Assembly: GCA_023424585.1 (NCBI GenBank)
Contig: JAFADT010000166.1
Location: 1 to 7,519 of the forward strand
Source: Pseudomonadota bacterium
GTDB taxonomy: Bacteria > Myxococcota > Myxococcia > Myxococcales > Myxococcaceae
Direction: 5' to 3'
DNA: 7,519 nucleotides
Part shown: positions 1 to 5,818 of the stretch, piece by piece
How the letters are laid out: every line of letters starts with the position of its first letter
How positions within the stretch are numbered: position 1 is the stretch's first letter
Program-made: the position numbers and the translations under genes
The notes under the pieces: generated by a model
The model's input: the letters and a program-made list of their open reading frames with translations, nothing else
Database searches by the model: none
Told to the model about the DNA's origin: nothing

Positions 1-4
1 GGCG

Positions 5-1585
5 GTGGCGGTGACGGTGCGCCGCGCGGGCCCTGCCGCGCGGCAGCCGCTGGTGGTGCTCATCGGCATCGACGCGTTCCGGCCGGACCGGCTGGGCGCG
101 ACGGGGCATGGGGTCGCGCCCCACGTGGAGCGCTTCCTCCAGGACGCCACGCTCTTCACCCAGGCGTACACGCCGGTGGCGCAGACGGAGCCCGCGTGGC
201 GCTCGCTGCTCACCGCGCGCTGGCCGTTCCGCACGGGCGTGCGCTACCCGCTGACGCCCGACGCGCGGCTCGTGCTGGCGCCCACCTTCGCGCAGCGCTT
301 CGCGGAGGCCGGGTGGCGCACGGTGTTCGCCACGGACTGCTCGCGCTTCCACTTCGAGGGCCCGGCCTCCGGCTTCGCCACGCGCTGGCAGCCTCCGCGC
401 GGCGCGCTCAACTTCGCGCTGGAGAAGCTGCGCTACCGGGCGCTGGGCCTCTTCGCGGACAACGCGGTCGGCGCCGCGTGGGTGCCCGAGTTCATCGACA
501 ACCGCGCGCTGGCCGGCATCCATGATCCGCTGGGCTATGCCCGGCGGCTGTCGGCCGGGCTGCTCGCTGAGGCGGGGGAGGGGCCGCTGCTCTTCGCCTT
601 CCACGCCACGGCGGCGCACTTCCCGGGCGACCCGGTGTACCCGTTCTACCGCCGCTACGTGTCCGCCTCGGAGCCGCTGGAGCGCCGGCTGCGCATGCAC
701 TTCGCCCCGGTGACGCCGGGGGCGAAGGGGGCGTGGAACCGCGAGGGCGCGGAGGGGCTCTACGATGAGCTGCTCGCGCAGGCGGACGCGCAGGTGGGGA
801 CGCTGCTGGACGCGCTCCGGGTCTCCGGGCGCTATGACGACGCGCTCATCGTGCTGATGTCCGACCACGGCGAGAGCTTCCACGCGGACCGGCCGGACCT
901 GGCGGGCGCGACGTCCGTGCACGGCGCCCGGCTGGGGGACGAGGAGAACCGCATCCTGCTCGCGGTGAAGCTGCCCGGCGGCCGGGGCGTGAGCCCCACC
1001 CGGGTGGACGCGCTGGCGCGGCTGGTGGACGTGGGCCCCACGCTGCTGGAGCTGTCCGGGCTGGGCTCGCTGCCGGAGGCGGACGGGACGTCGCTCGGGG
1101 CGCTGCTGCGCGGCGAGGCGCGTCCGCTCGCGCCGCTGTACGCGGAGACGGGCTACACGCACGTGAGCCCGGAGGTGTTCGACCCGGGCCACTGGCCGGG
1201 CGCGCCGCGCACCTTCGACGCGTACCGCCTGCGCCCGGACGGCGTGGTGGAGATGGGCGAGGAGGCAGGCGAGGCCGTGCTGCGCGAGAAGGACACCGGT
1301 GCCTTCGACGGCCAGCGCTGGGTGGTGGACCGGCCGCAGGCGGATGGCAGCGTGCACCGCGCCTGCCTGGGCGACTGTGCGGGGCCGGACGCGCGGGCGC
1401 TGGCGGACTGGCTGGACGACACGCGGGAGCGCGCGCCGGAGTCCGCCTCACGTAGAGTGGCCGGCCATGTCGACGACCGAAACGACTCGAGGCCTCCAGG
1501 AAACGTACGCCCCCCACAACGCCTGCTTCGGGTGTGGCCCGGCCAACCCGAAGGGGCTGCGCATCCGCAGCCGCGTGGAGGGTGA
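5..1585 (+). CDS. Sulfatase-like alkaline phosphatase-superfamily hydrolase/transferase (5' end probably outside window)
   Basis: Numbering is from the GTG at 5; the frame stays open to the window edge, so the true start and any signal or membrane segment may lie upstream. The fold signature is clear: a first metal-binding strand with Asp23 (IGIDAFRPDRLG), a nucleophile region at 60-74 (QTEPAWRSLLTARWP), His200/His205, a metal site SDHGE with Asp287 and His288, and His306 in VHGARLGDEENR. Aligned on SLLT, the position holding the formylglycine Cys/Ser of true sulfatases is Thr61. Thr is the nucleophile in nucleotide pyrophosphatases and phosphoethanolamine transferases of the same superfamily, so phosphoester or phosphonate chemistry is as likely as sulfate-ester hydrolysis. 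The substrate cannot be named. The last ~45 codons (from about 1448) switch to codons rare in this DNA (TCA, AGA, GTA, CAA) and overlap the thioesterase by 119 nt, so the natural protein may end near 1450. Family call is firm; function is open. Confidence 0.85.
   Translation: MAVTVRRAGPAARQPLVVLIGIDAFRPDRLGATGHGVAPHVERFLQDATLFTQAYTPVAQTEPAWRSLLTARWPFRTGVRYPLTPDARLVLAPTFAQRFAEAGWRTVFATDCSRFHFEGPASGFATRWQPPRGALNFALEKLRYRALGLFADNAVGAAWVPEFIDNRALAGIHDPLGYARRLSAGLLAEAGEGPLLFAFHATAAHFPGDPVYPFYRRYVSASEPLERRLRMHFAPVTPGAKGAWNREGAEGLYDELLAQADAQVGTLLDALRVSGRYDDALIVLMSDHGESFHADRPDLAGATSVHGARLGDEENRILLAVKLPGGRGVSPTRVDALARLVDVGPTLLELSGLGSLPEADGTSLGALLRGEARPLAPLYAETGYTHVSPEVFDPGHWPGAPRTFDAYRLRPDGVVEMGEEAGEAVLREKDTGAFDGQRWVVDRPQADGSVHRACLGDCAGPDARALADWLDDTRERAPESASRRVAGHVDDRNDSRPPGNVRPPQRLLRVWPGQPEGAAHPQPRGG
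1453..1467 (+). promoter_or_regulatory. Candidate -10 box for leaderless thioesterase mRNA
   Basis: TAGAGT at 1453-1458 ends 8 nt before the ATG at 1467, which would place transcription start at or within a base or two of the initiation codon. No Shine-Dalgarno sequence precedes the ATG. No good -35 is visible 17-18 nt upstream (the bases there are all G/C). The TAG of the box is also a stop codon in another frame of the upstream gene. The same arrangement recurs at nuoA and at the deoxyhypusine synthase-like gene, which is the main support. Confidence 0.45.
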
Positions 1586-1943
1586 TCTCGTCGTCGCGGA
1601 CTGGACGCCCGAGGAGCACCACCAGGCATTCCCGGGCGTGCTCAACGGCGGCATCATCGGCGCGCTGCTGGACTGCCACTGCAACTGGACGGCGGCCTAC
1701 CACCTGATGAAGGCGCAGGGCGCGGCCACCCCGCCGTGCACCGTCACCGCCGACTACGCCATCGCGCTCAAGCGCCCCACGCCCATGGGCCTCGTGCACC
1801 TGTCCGCGAAGCCCGTGTCGATTGAAGGCGACCGCGTCGTCGTGGAGGGCACCCTCACCGCGGAGAACGGCAAGGTGACGGCCACCTGCCGAGGCACCTT
1901 CGTCGCGGTGAAGGAGGGCCACCCCGCGTACCACCGCTGGTAG
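1467..1943 (+). CDS. PaaI-family hotdog thioesterase
   Basis: This 158-residue protein is the usual length for a single hotdog domain and probably hydrolyses acyl-CoA or aryl-acyl-CoA thioesters in the cytoplasm as an oligomer. Residues 20-33 (CFGCGPANPKGLRI) are the N-terminal motif of PaaI-like proteins. Residues 57-69 (GVLNGGIIGALLD) are the hotdog helix, with Asp69 at the position of the catalytic acid in THEM2/PaaI enzymes. The usual HGG is NGG here (Asn60). Cys20/Cys23 and Cys70-His71-Cys72 are additional possible metal or redox ligands. I chose the ATG at 1467 because homology begins just after it and because of the adjacent -10-like box; the frame is open further upstream, but that stretch reads as low-complexity Arg-rich sequence shadowing the sulfatase gene. 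No pathway neighbour reveals the acyl substrate. Confidence 0.88.
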   Translation: MSTTETTRGLQETYAPHNACFGCGPANPKGLRIRSRVEGDLVVADWTPEEHHQAFPGVLNGGIIGALLDCHCNWTAAYHLMKAQGAATPPCTVTADYAIALKRPTPMGLVHLSAKPVSIEGDRVVVEGTLTAENGKVTATCRGTFVAVKEGHPAYHRW

Positions 1944-1958
1944 GCCCCTGGAACGCCT

Positions 1959-2004
1959 CGGGCCCCGTCACCTGCCTCTTCTTCAAGAGGCGGCGCGGGG
2001 CCCG
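1959..2004. terminator. Bidirectional hairpin terminator between thioesterase and nuoB
   Basis: A two-part hairpin lies between convergent stop codons. The outer stem is 9 bp, CGGGCCCCG (1959-1967) with CGGGGCCCG (1996-2004). The inner stem is 9 bp including one T-G wobble, CTGCCTCTT (1972-1980) with AAGAGGCGG (1985-1993), closed by a CTTC tetraloop. A small internal loop (TCAC opposite CG) separates the stems. There is no clear U-tract on either side, which is common for terminators in GC-rich genomes. It is symmetric, so it can serve both genes. Confidence 0.7.
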
Positions 2005-2027
2005 TGCGGTGAAGCGGAGGTGGGGGA

Positions 2028-2591
2028 CTACTTGCCGGCGGCGAGCATGCGGGCGTGGTGCTCCGCGGTCTCGTTGGGCTGGCCGGGGTCGCGCAGCCGG
2101 TGCACCTGGTTGCCGATCTTGTCCTGGAGCAGCATCAGGCCGTCCAGCACCTGCTCCGGGCGCGGCGGGCAGCCGGGGATGTAGACGTCCACCGGGATGA
2201 TGCGGTCGATGCCCTGGAGCACCGCGTAGTTGTCGTAGAAGCCGCCCGAGGACGCGCACACGCCGAAGGACACGACCCACTTGGGCTCGGTCATCTGCTC
2301 GTAGACGCGCTTGAGGATGGGGGCCTGCTTCAGGTTGATGGTGCCCACCACCATCAGCAGGTCCGCCTGGCGCGGCGAGAAGCGGGGGAACTCCGCGCCG
2401 AAGCGGGAGATGTCGTGCCGGCTGGCGGCCACGGACATGTACTCCATGCCGCAGCACGCGGTGGCGTACGGATAGGTGAAGAGCGAGTACTTGCGGGCCC
2501 AGCCCAGGCCCTTGGACACCAGCTTCTGGAAGAAGCCCATGGCTTCATCCCGGCGGGTGGTCATGATGGGAGCGATGTCGGTGTCAGCCAT
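2028..2591 (-). CDS. nuoB: NADH-quinone oxidoreductase subunit B (complex I, N2 cluster subunit)
   Basis: This 187-residue peripheral-arm subunit carries iron-sulfur cluster N2, which passes electrons to quinone. All four cluster ligands are visible: the tandem Cys46-Cys47 in YATACCGME, Cys112 in SFGVCASSGG, and Cys141 in YIPGCPPRPE. The core from about residue 33 to 165 matches the NuoB family closely, and the length is normal. The ATG is 9 nt after the nuoA stop, and a GAGG Shine-Dalgarno overlapping that stop lies 7 nt before it, so the pair should be translationally linked. The C-terminal ~25 residues (from about 163) are polar and probably variable. Downstream there is no nuoC or nuoD, only the convergent terminator, so the rest of complex I must be encoded elsewhere. 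Confidence 0.97.
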   Translation of the reverse strand: MADTDIAPIMTTRRDEAMGFFQKLVSKGLGWARKYSLFTYPYATACCGMEYMSVAASRHDISRFGAEFPRFSPRQADLLMVVGTINLKQAPILKRVYEQMTEPKWVVSFGVCASSGGFYDNYAVLQGIDRIIPVDVYIPGCPPRPEQVLDGLMLLQDKIGNQVHRLRDPGQPNETAEHHARMLAAGK

Positions 2592-2600
2592 GGCGTTGCC

Positions 2601-2969
2601 TCAGCTCTCCCAGTCGAGAGCGCCCTTCTTCCAGACATAGATAAGGCCCACGATCAGGGTCGCCGCGAAGACCAGCATCTCCACGTAGCCGAACCAGCCG
2701 AGCGCCTGGAAGTTCACCGCCCAGGGGTACAGGAACACCGCCTCCACGTCGAACACGATGAAGAGCAGCGCGATGACGTAGAACTTCACGGCGAAGCGCT
2801 GGCGAGCGGGACCGCTCGACTCGGAGCCTGCTTCGAAGGGGGCCGACTTGGTGCTGCTCGGGCGCTTGGGGCCCAGCCGGGTGGTGACCTGGGGGATGAT
2901 CATCCCCATGACACCGGCCAGCAGGAGCACCACCGCCAGCGGCAGGTACGGGGCGAGGGGTGTACTCAT
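2601..2969 (-). CDS. nuoA: NADH-quinone oxidoreductase subunit A (complex I membrane subunit)
   Basis: This 122-residue inner-membrane subunit is of normal NuoA/ND3 length, with three predicted helices at about 8-26, 62-82 and 92-113. The second helix holds the conserved acidic pair Asp74 and Glu76 (FIVFDVEAVFLYPW). The loop between helices 1 and 2, which in ND3 lies near the quinone site, reads APFEAG at 43-48; the position of the mitochondrial switch cysteine (YECG) is Ala47, as is usual for many bacteria. The ATG at 2969 has no Shine-Dalgarno, but a strong promoter sits immediately upstream. It is the first gene of the nuoA-nuoB operon, which suggests co-assembly of these two neighbouring subunits at the quinone-binding junction of the complex. 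Confidence 0.96.
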   Translation of the reverse strand: MSTPLAPYLPLAVVLLLAGVMGMIIPQVTTRLGPKRPSSTKSAPFEAGSESSGPARQRFAVKFYVIALLFIVFDVEAVFLYPWAVNFQALGWFGYVEMLVFAATLIVGLIYVWKKGALDWES

Positions 2970-2978
2970 CGGGCGCGG

Positions 2979-3008
2979 ACCCTAACGACACCGCTGGCGT
3001 CGTGTCAA
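2979..3008 (-). promoter_or_regulatory. Promoter of the nuoA-nuoB operon
   Basis: On the minus strand there is a perfect -35 TTGACA (3008-3003), an 18-nt spacer and TAGGGT (2984-2979); reading the -10 as TTAGGG gives a 17-nt spacer. The box ends 9 nt before the nuoA ATG, so the 5' leader would be about 2-3 nt. This is the best housekeeping-type promoter in the window. It faces away from the MCP promoter in the same intergenic region. Confidence 0.65.
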
Positions 3009-3113
3009 AGGGAAACACCCCCGCGCCGGGAGCGCCAACCCCTTGAGATGACGGCTGAAATGCCGGGCCCTTGCCATGCCCCGGCCGCCGCCCGGACGCC
3101 TGCTCCCGGCCTC

Positions 3114-3129
3114 CCGGTGGATCCGCCGG
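3114..3129. repeat. 16-bp near-perfect palindrome upstream of the MCP gene
   Basis: CCGGTGGATCCGCCGG matches its reverse complement except for one symmetric base pair. It lies about 23 nt upstream of the candidate MCP -35 box in the 258-nt divergent region between nuoA and the MCP gene (2970-3227), which otherwise holds only the two promoters. It could be an operator, but palindromes of this kind arise easily in such GC-rich DNA. Confidence 0.25.
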
Positions 3130-3152
3130 CGACGCTCCGCGCCCGGGCCGGT

Positions 3153-3182
3153 TTGACGCTGTGGGGAGCCCACGCCTAGCGT
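3153..3182 (+). promoter_or_regulatory. Candidate promoter of the MCP gene
   Basis: TTGACG (3153-3158), an 18-nt spacer and TAGCGT (3177-3182) give the same layout as the nuoA promoter. Transcription would start near 3190, leaving a leader of about 38 nt that contains the GGGGAG Shine-Dalgarno at 3214-3219. The match to the consensus is moderate and the call rests on spacing plus position. Confidence 0.45.
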
Positions 3183-3227
3183 CAGCGGGCTGTCCTTCTT
3201 GCGCTCATCGCCTGGGGAGTCGTCGAC

Positions 3228-4778
3228 ATGTGGGGCCGGCTGACCTTGCGGATGCAGGTGGGGATCGCGGTGCTGGTCCCCTGCGTCGCGGTGGTGTTCT
3301 TCACCGGGATGTACTTCCCCGCCCGGCAGAAGGCCGCGGGCCTGGAGGTCCTGGCCGGCAGGGCGGTGACGCTGGGCACGCTGGTGGTGCGCCACCCCTG
3401 GCTCGCGCTGCCGGACGCCGCGCCGGACGCCCGCGCGCGGCGCGACGACGTCTTCTCCCAGGTGGAGTCCGGCGGCTTCACGCTGACGTTCCAGGAGCTG
3501 ACGCGGCGCTCGGACGGCGCGGTGCTGGCCGTGCGCGGCCAGGTGCCGGAAGGGCTGGCGAGGCCGTCCCAGCCCGCCGAGGGCCGGTGCACGGTGACGC
3601 GGCATCCGGACCTGGTGGTGGTGCGCTGCGAGAGCGACGGCCGCGAGTACCTCGCGGGCTTCGGCACCCAGGAGGTGACGGCGGCGCTGGCGGCGACGGA
3701 GGGCTACTCGCTGATGGGCTACCTGGGCGCCGCGGTGCTGGGCCTGGGGCTCGCCGTCATCATCAGCCGGGCCATCGCGGACCCCGTGTCCCGCGTCACG
3801 CAGGTGGCGCGCGAGGTGGCCCGGGGCGACGTGTTCCGGGGCGAGCTGGACGTGTCCGCCGCCGGCGAGGTGCGGCAGATGGCCACCTCCTTCAACGAGA
3901 TGCTGGGCACGCTGCGCGCCACGGTGATGGAGCTCGTCACGCGCACGGAGCAGCTGTCCAGCGCGTCGCGCGGGCTGATGGGCGCCTCCGCGGATCAGGA
4001 GCACGTCATCAGCCAGCAGGCCGCGTATGCGCAGCAGATCGCCGCCACGTTCGAGGAGCTGTCCCGCACCGCCGAGCAGATCTCCTCGTCCACGGAGGTG
4101 GTGGAGTCCAGCGCGCGGCGCACCCATGACGCCGTCGCGGAGGCGATGGCGGTGGTGGCGCAGGTGGTGGGCGGCATCAACGACATCCGCACGGAGTCCA
4201 AGGGCGTGGCGGACGCCATCGTGGGGCTGAACAAGGACCTGCAGCAGGTCTCGAAGATCGCCCAGGTCATCAACCAGGTGGCCGAGCGCAGCGACCTGCT
4301 CGCGCTCAACGCGGCGCTGGAGGGCACCAAGGCGGGCGACGTGGGCCGGGGCTTCTCGCTGGTGGCCGCGGAGATGCGCAAGCTGGCGGAGAACGTGTCC
4401 GTGTCCGCGCGCGACATCGCCCGCATCGTGGAGAAGGTGCAGGACTCCGGCGAGGAGGCCGCGTCCAAGGCCCGCGTGGGCATGGCCACCAGCGACCGGG
4501 GCGTGGAGGTGGCGGAGCAGGCCTCCGCCGTCTTCCTGCGCATCGTGGAGCTGGCGCGCGGCACCAGCGAGGCGGCGCGGCAGATCACCATCGCCACCCG
4601 CCAGCAGCGTCAGTCCAGCGAGCAGGCGGTGCAGGGGGCTCGCAACGTGGCGGACCTGGTGAAGCAGGGCGTGGACGCCACCGGCCGCACCACCCGCATC
4701 GCCCAGGACCTCCAGGCCGTGGCCGAAGGGCTCACCGCGGTGACCAGCCGCTTCAAGGCCCAGCAGCCCCGGTCCTGA
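3228..4778 (+). CDS. Methyl-accepting chemotaxis protein with periplasmic sensor and HAMP domain
   Basis: This 516-residue transmembrane receptor should signal through a CheA/CheW kinase. Helix 1 is at about 12-30. A periplasmic region of about 130 residues (31-159) follows; I do not recognise its domain family, and it contains two cysteines, Cys121 and Cys134, that could form a disulfide. Helix 2 is at about 161-180, and HAMP spans about 181-235 with the Asp185-Pro186 entry. The cytoplasmic coiled-coil hairpin fills the rest. The tip at 347-388 (ERSDLLALNAALEGTKAGD then GRGF) is a variant of the canonical sequence. Relative to E. coli Tsr it has Asp356 for Asn376, Lys368 for Arg388 and Asp371 for Glu391, while Asn361 and Glu365 are kept. 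There is no C-terminal NWETF-type tether. A GGGGAG Shine-Dalgarno 8 nt before the ATG supports the start. No chemotaxis gene is adjacent, so it is an orphan receptor. Confidence 0.93.
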   Translation: MWGRLTLRMQVGIAVLVPCVAVVFFTGMYFPARQKAAGLEVLAGRAVTLGTLVVRHPWLALPDAAPDARARRDDVFSQVESGGFTLTFQELTRRSDGAVLAVRGQVPEGLARPSQPAEGRCTVTRHPDLVVVRCESDGREYLAGFGTQEVTAALAATEGYSLMGYLGAAVLGLGLAVIISRAIADPVSRVTQVAREVARGDVFRGELDVSAAGEVRQMATSFNEMLGTLRATVMELVTRTEQLSSASRGLMGASADQEHVISQQAAYAQQIAATFEELSRTAEQISSSTEVVESSARRTHDAVAEAMAVVAQVVGGINDIRTESKGVADAIVGLNKDLQQVSKIAQVINQVAERSDLLALNAALEGTKAGDVGRGFSLVAAEMRKLAENVSVSARDIARIVEKVQDSGEEAASKARVGMATSDRGVEVAEQASAVFLRIVELARGTSEAARQITIATRQQRQSSEQAVQGARNVADLVKQGVDATGRTTRIAQDLQAVAEGLTAVTSRFKAQQPRS

Positions 4779-4790
4779 AGCCCCTGACGC

Positions 4791-5621
4791 TCACGACGCG
4801 CTGCGCGACGCCGCGCGGGCGCGCAGCTTCTGGAACAGCTCCGGGGGCATGGCCGCCACGCCCAGGCGGTGGTCCGGCGCCACCGCCTCGCCGTGGAAGT
4901 CGCTGCCGAAGGTGGGCACCAGGTCGAACTCCGCCGCCAGGGCCAGGTACTTCTGCCGCACGGCGGGGTTGTGCTCCACGCCGAGCACCTCCAGGCCCGC
5001 GAGCCCGGCCTTCGCCAGCGCCTGGATCTCCGGGCGCTCCATCTTGGAGGAGCCGGGGTGGGCGAGCGTGGCCGTGCCGCCCGCGTTCCGGATGAGCCGG
5101 ATGGCCTCCGCGCCGTCCAGCTTGAAGCGCTCCACCCACGCCGCGCGGCCCGTGCCCAGGAAGCGGTCGAACGCGGCCTTCACGTCCAGGCACCAGCCCT
5201 GCTCCACCAGCACCCGCGCCAGGTGCGGCCGCCCCAGCTGGGCGTCCCCGGCCACCTTGCGCACCTGCTCCATGCGCACCGGGAAGCCCAGCTCGCGCAG
5301 GCGGGCCACCATGGCCTCCATGCGCCGGGTGCGCTCGTCCTTCAGCCGGTCCGCGAAGCGCGCCAGCTCCGGGTCCTCCGGGCGCAGGAAGTGGCCCAGG
5401 ATGTGGGCCTCCTTGCCGTACACGAAGGCGGACAACTCGATGCCCGGCACCAGCTCGACGCCATGCGCGGCGGCGGCCGCCTTCGCCTCGTGCAGGCCCG
5501 CCACCGTGTCGTGGTCCGTCACGGCCAGGACGGTGACGCCCGCGGCGGCGGCGCGCGCCACCAGCTCCGCGGGCGGGTACTGCCCGTCACTGGCGGTGGT
5601 ATGCGAATGCAGGTCGATCAC
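4791..5621 (-). CDS. PHP-domain phosphoesterase (RNase AM / TrpH-YciV family)
   Basis: This 276-residue cytoplasmic metal-dependent phosphoesterase has the full PHP motif set: DLHSHTTASDG at 3-13, TDHDT at 35-39, PGIELS at 59-64 with Glu62, HILGH at 73-77, GRPHLA at 130-135, AHPG at 187-190 and GSDFHG at 239-244. These His/Asp/Glu residues bind the trinuclear metal centre. Characterised relatives are the E. coli 5'-3' exoribonuclease RNase AM (YciV, formerly TrpH) and 3',5'-nucleotide bisphosphatases, and length and motif order fit that branch, not the polymerase-associated or histidinol-phosphatase PHP proteins. The start is GTG at 5621, placed directly before the first motif, with GGAGGG 10 nt upstream. 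The gene converges on the MCP with 12 nt between stops and no visible terminator. No tryptophan or RNA-processing gene is nearby, so its precise role is inferred from family only. Confidence 0.92.
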   Translation of the reverse strand: MIDLHSHTTASDGQYPPAELVARAAAAGVTVLAVTDHDTVAGLHEAKAAAAAHGVELVPGIELSAFVYGKEAHILGHFLRPEDPELARFADRLKDERTRRMEAMVARLRELGFPVRMEQVRKVAGDAQLGRPHLARVLVEQGWCLDVKAAFDRFLGTGRAAWVERFKLDGAEAIRLIRNAGGTATLAHPGSSKMERPEIQALAKAGLAGLEVLGVEHNPAVRQKYLALAAEFDLVPTFGSDFHGEAVAPDHRLGVAAMPPELFQKLRARAASRSAS

Positions 5622-5631
5622 GGCTTGAAGA

Positions 5632-5643
5632 CCCTCCGGAGGG
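5632..5643. repeat. 12-bp perfect palindrome over the PHP gene Shine-Dalgarno
   Basis: CCCTCCGGAGGG reads the same on both strands, and its 3' half on the minus strand is the GGAGGG Shine-Dalgarno of the PHP gene. In mRNA, CCCU could pair with AGGG across a CCGG loop and partly mask the ribosome site. A four-base-pair stem is weak and the palindrome may be chance. Confidence 0.25.
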
Positions 5644-5657
5644 CGGCGAGGCGGGCA

Positions 5658-5663
5658 CTCTTA
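5658..5663 (-). promoter_or_regulatory. Possible -10 box of the PHP gene
   Basis: The minus strand reads TAAGAG at 5663-5658, about 37 nt upstream of the GTG start, which would give a leader of roughly 30 nt containing the GGAGGG ribosome site. No recognisable -35 is present 17-18 nt upstream, so this is a weak call. Confidence 0.25.
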
Positions 5664-5753
5664 CGCCATGTCCCCGTGGGAAGGGGCCGGAAGAGCGGGC
5701 CCTGTGTGAATCCGCACGGCGGGCGTTTTGTTCCTGTCCGGTGGCGGCCCCCC

Positions 5754-5785
5754 GGGGAGGGGCGGGGACGAAGGCGGGCCTCCCC
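5754..5785. repeat. Spaced inverted repeat upstream of the deoxyhypusine synthase-like gene
   Basis: GGGGAGG (5754-5760) and CCTCCCC (5779-5785) are perfect inverted arms around an 18-nt G-rich spacer. The right arm occupies the place where a -35 element would be expected for the box at 5803-5808. It could be a regulator-binding site in the 196-nt divergent region (5622-5817). Chance is a real alternative in G/C-rich sequence. Confidence 0.25.
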
Positions 5786-5802
5786 TTGGCCGGCGGGCGG
5801 TG

Positions 5803-5818
5803 TTAGATCGCCGCGCCA
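5803..5818 (+). promoter_or_regulatory. Candidate -10 box for leaderless deoxyhypusine synthase-like mRNA
   Basis: TTAGAT at 5803-5808 (or TAGATC one base on) ends 8-9 nt before the ATG at 5818, and there is no Shine-Dalgarno. The geometry matches the thioesterase and nuoA starts. No -35 match is seen, so activator dependence or a weak promoter is possible. Confidence 0.45.

Noticed and set aside
1299..1466. N-terminal extension of the thioesterase
   Set aside because: The extra residues are Arg/Trp-rich shadow of the sulfatase gene; the family motif begins shortly after the ATG at 1467.
846..1934. Long minus-strand reading frame (362 codons) opposite the sulfatase and thioesterase genes
   Set aside because: Its translation is Arg/Pro/Ala/His-rich with no recognisable domain, as expected for the antisense of G/C-ending codons.
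3060..3080. Possible sigma-54 promoter (TGGCA-like and GC-like elements on the minus strand)
   Set aside because: The -12 element reads CGGCA instead of TTGCA and it faces no gene in a useful way.
2055..3179. Long plus-strand frame (374 codons) opposite nuoB and nuoA
   Set aside because: The minus strand encodes two unmistakable complex I subunits; this frame is His/Glu/Gln-rich shadow sequence.
2982..4127. Minus-strand frame of 381 codons opposite the MCP gene
   Set aside because: Low-complexity translation, no domain, opposite a clear receptor gene.
5728..5817. N-terminal extension of the deoxyhypusine synthase-like protein from a TTG
   Set aside because: The extra 30 residues are Gly/Pro/Arg-rich, cover the promoter-like box, and have no ribosome site.
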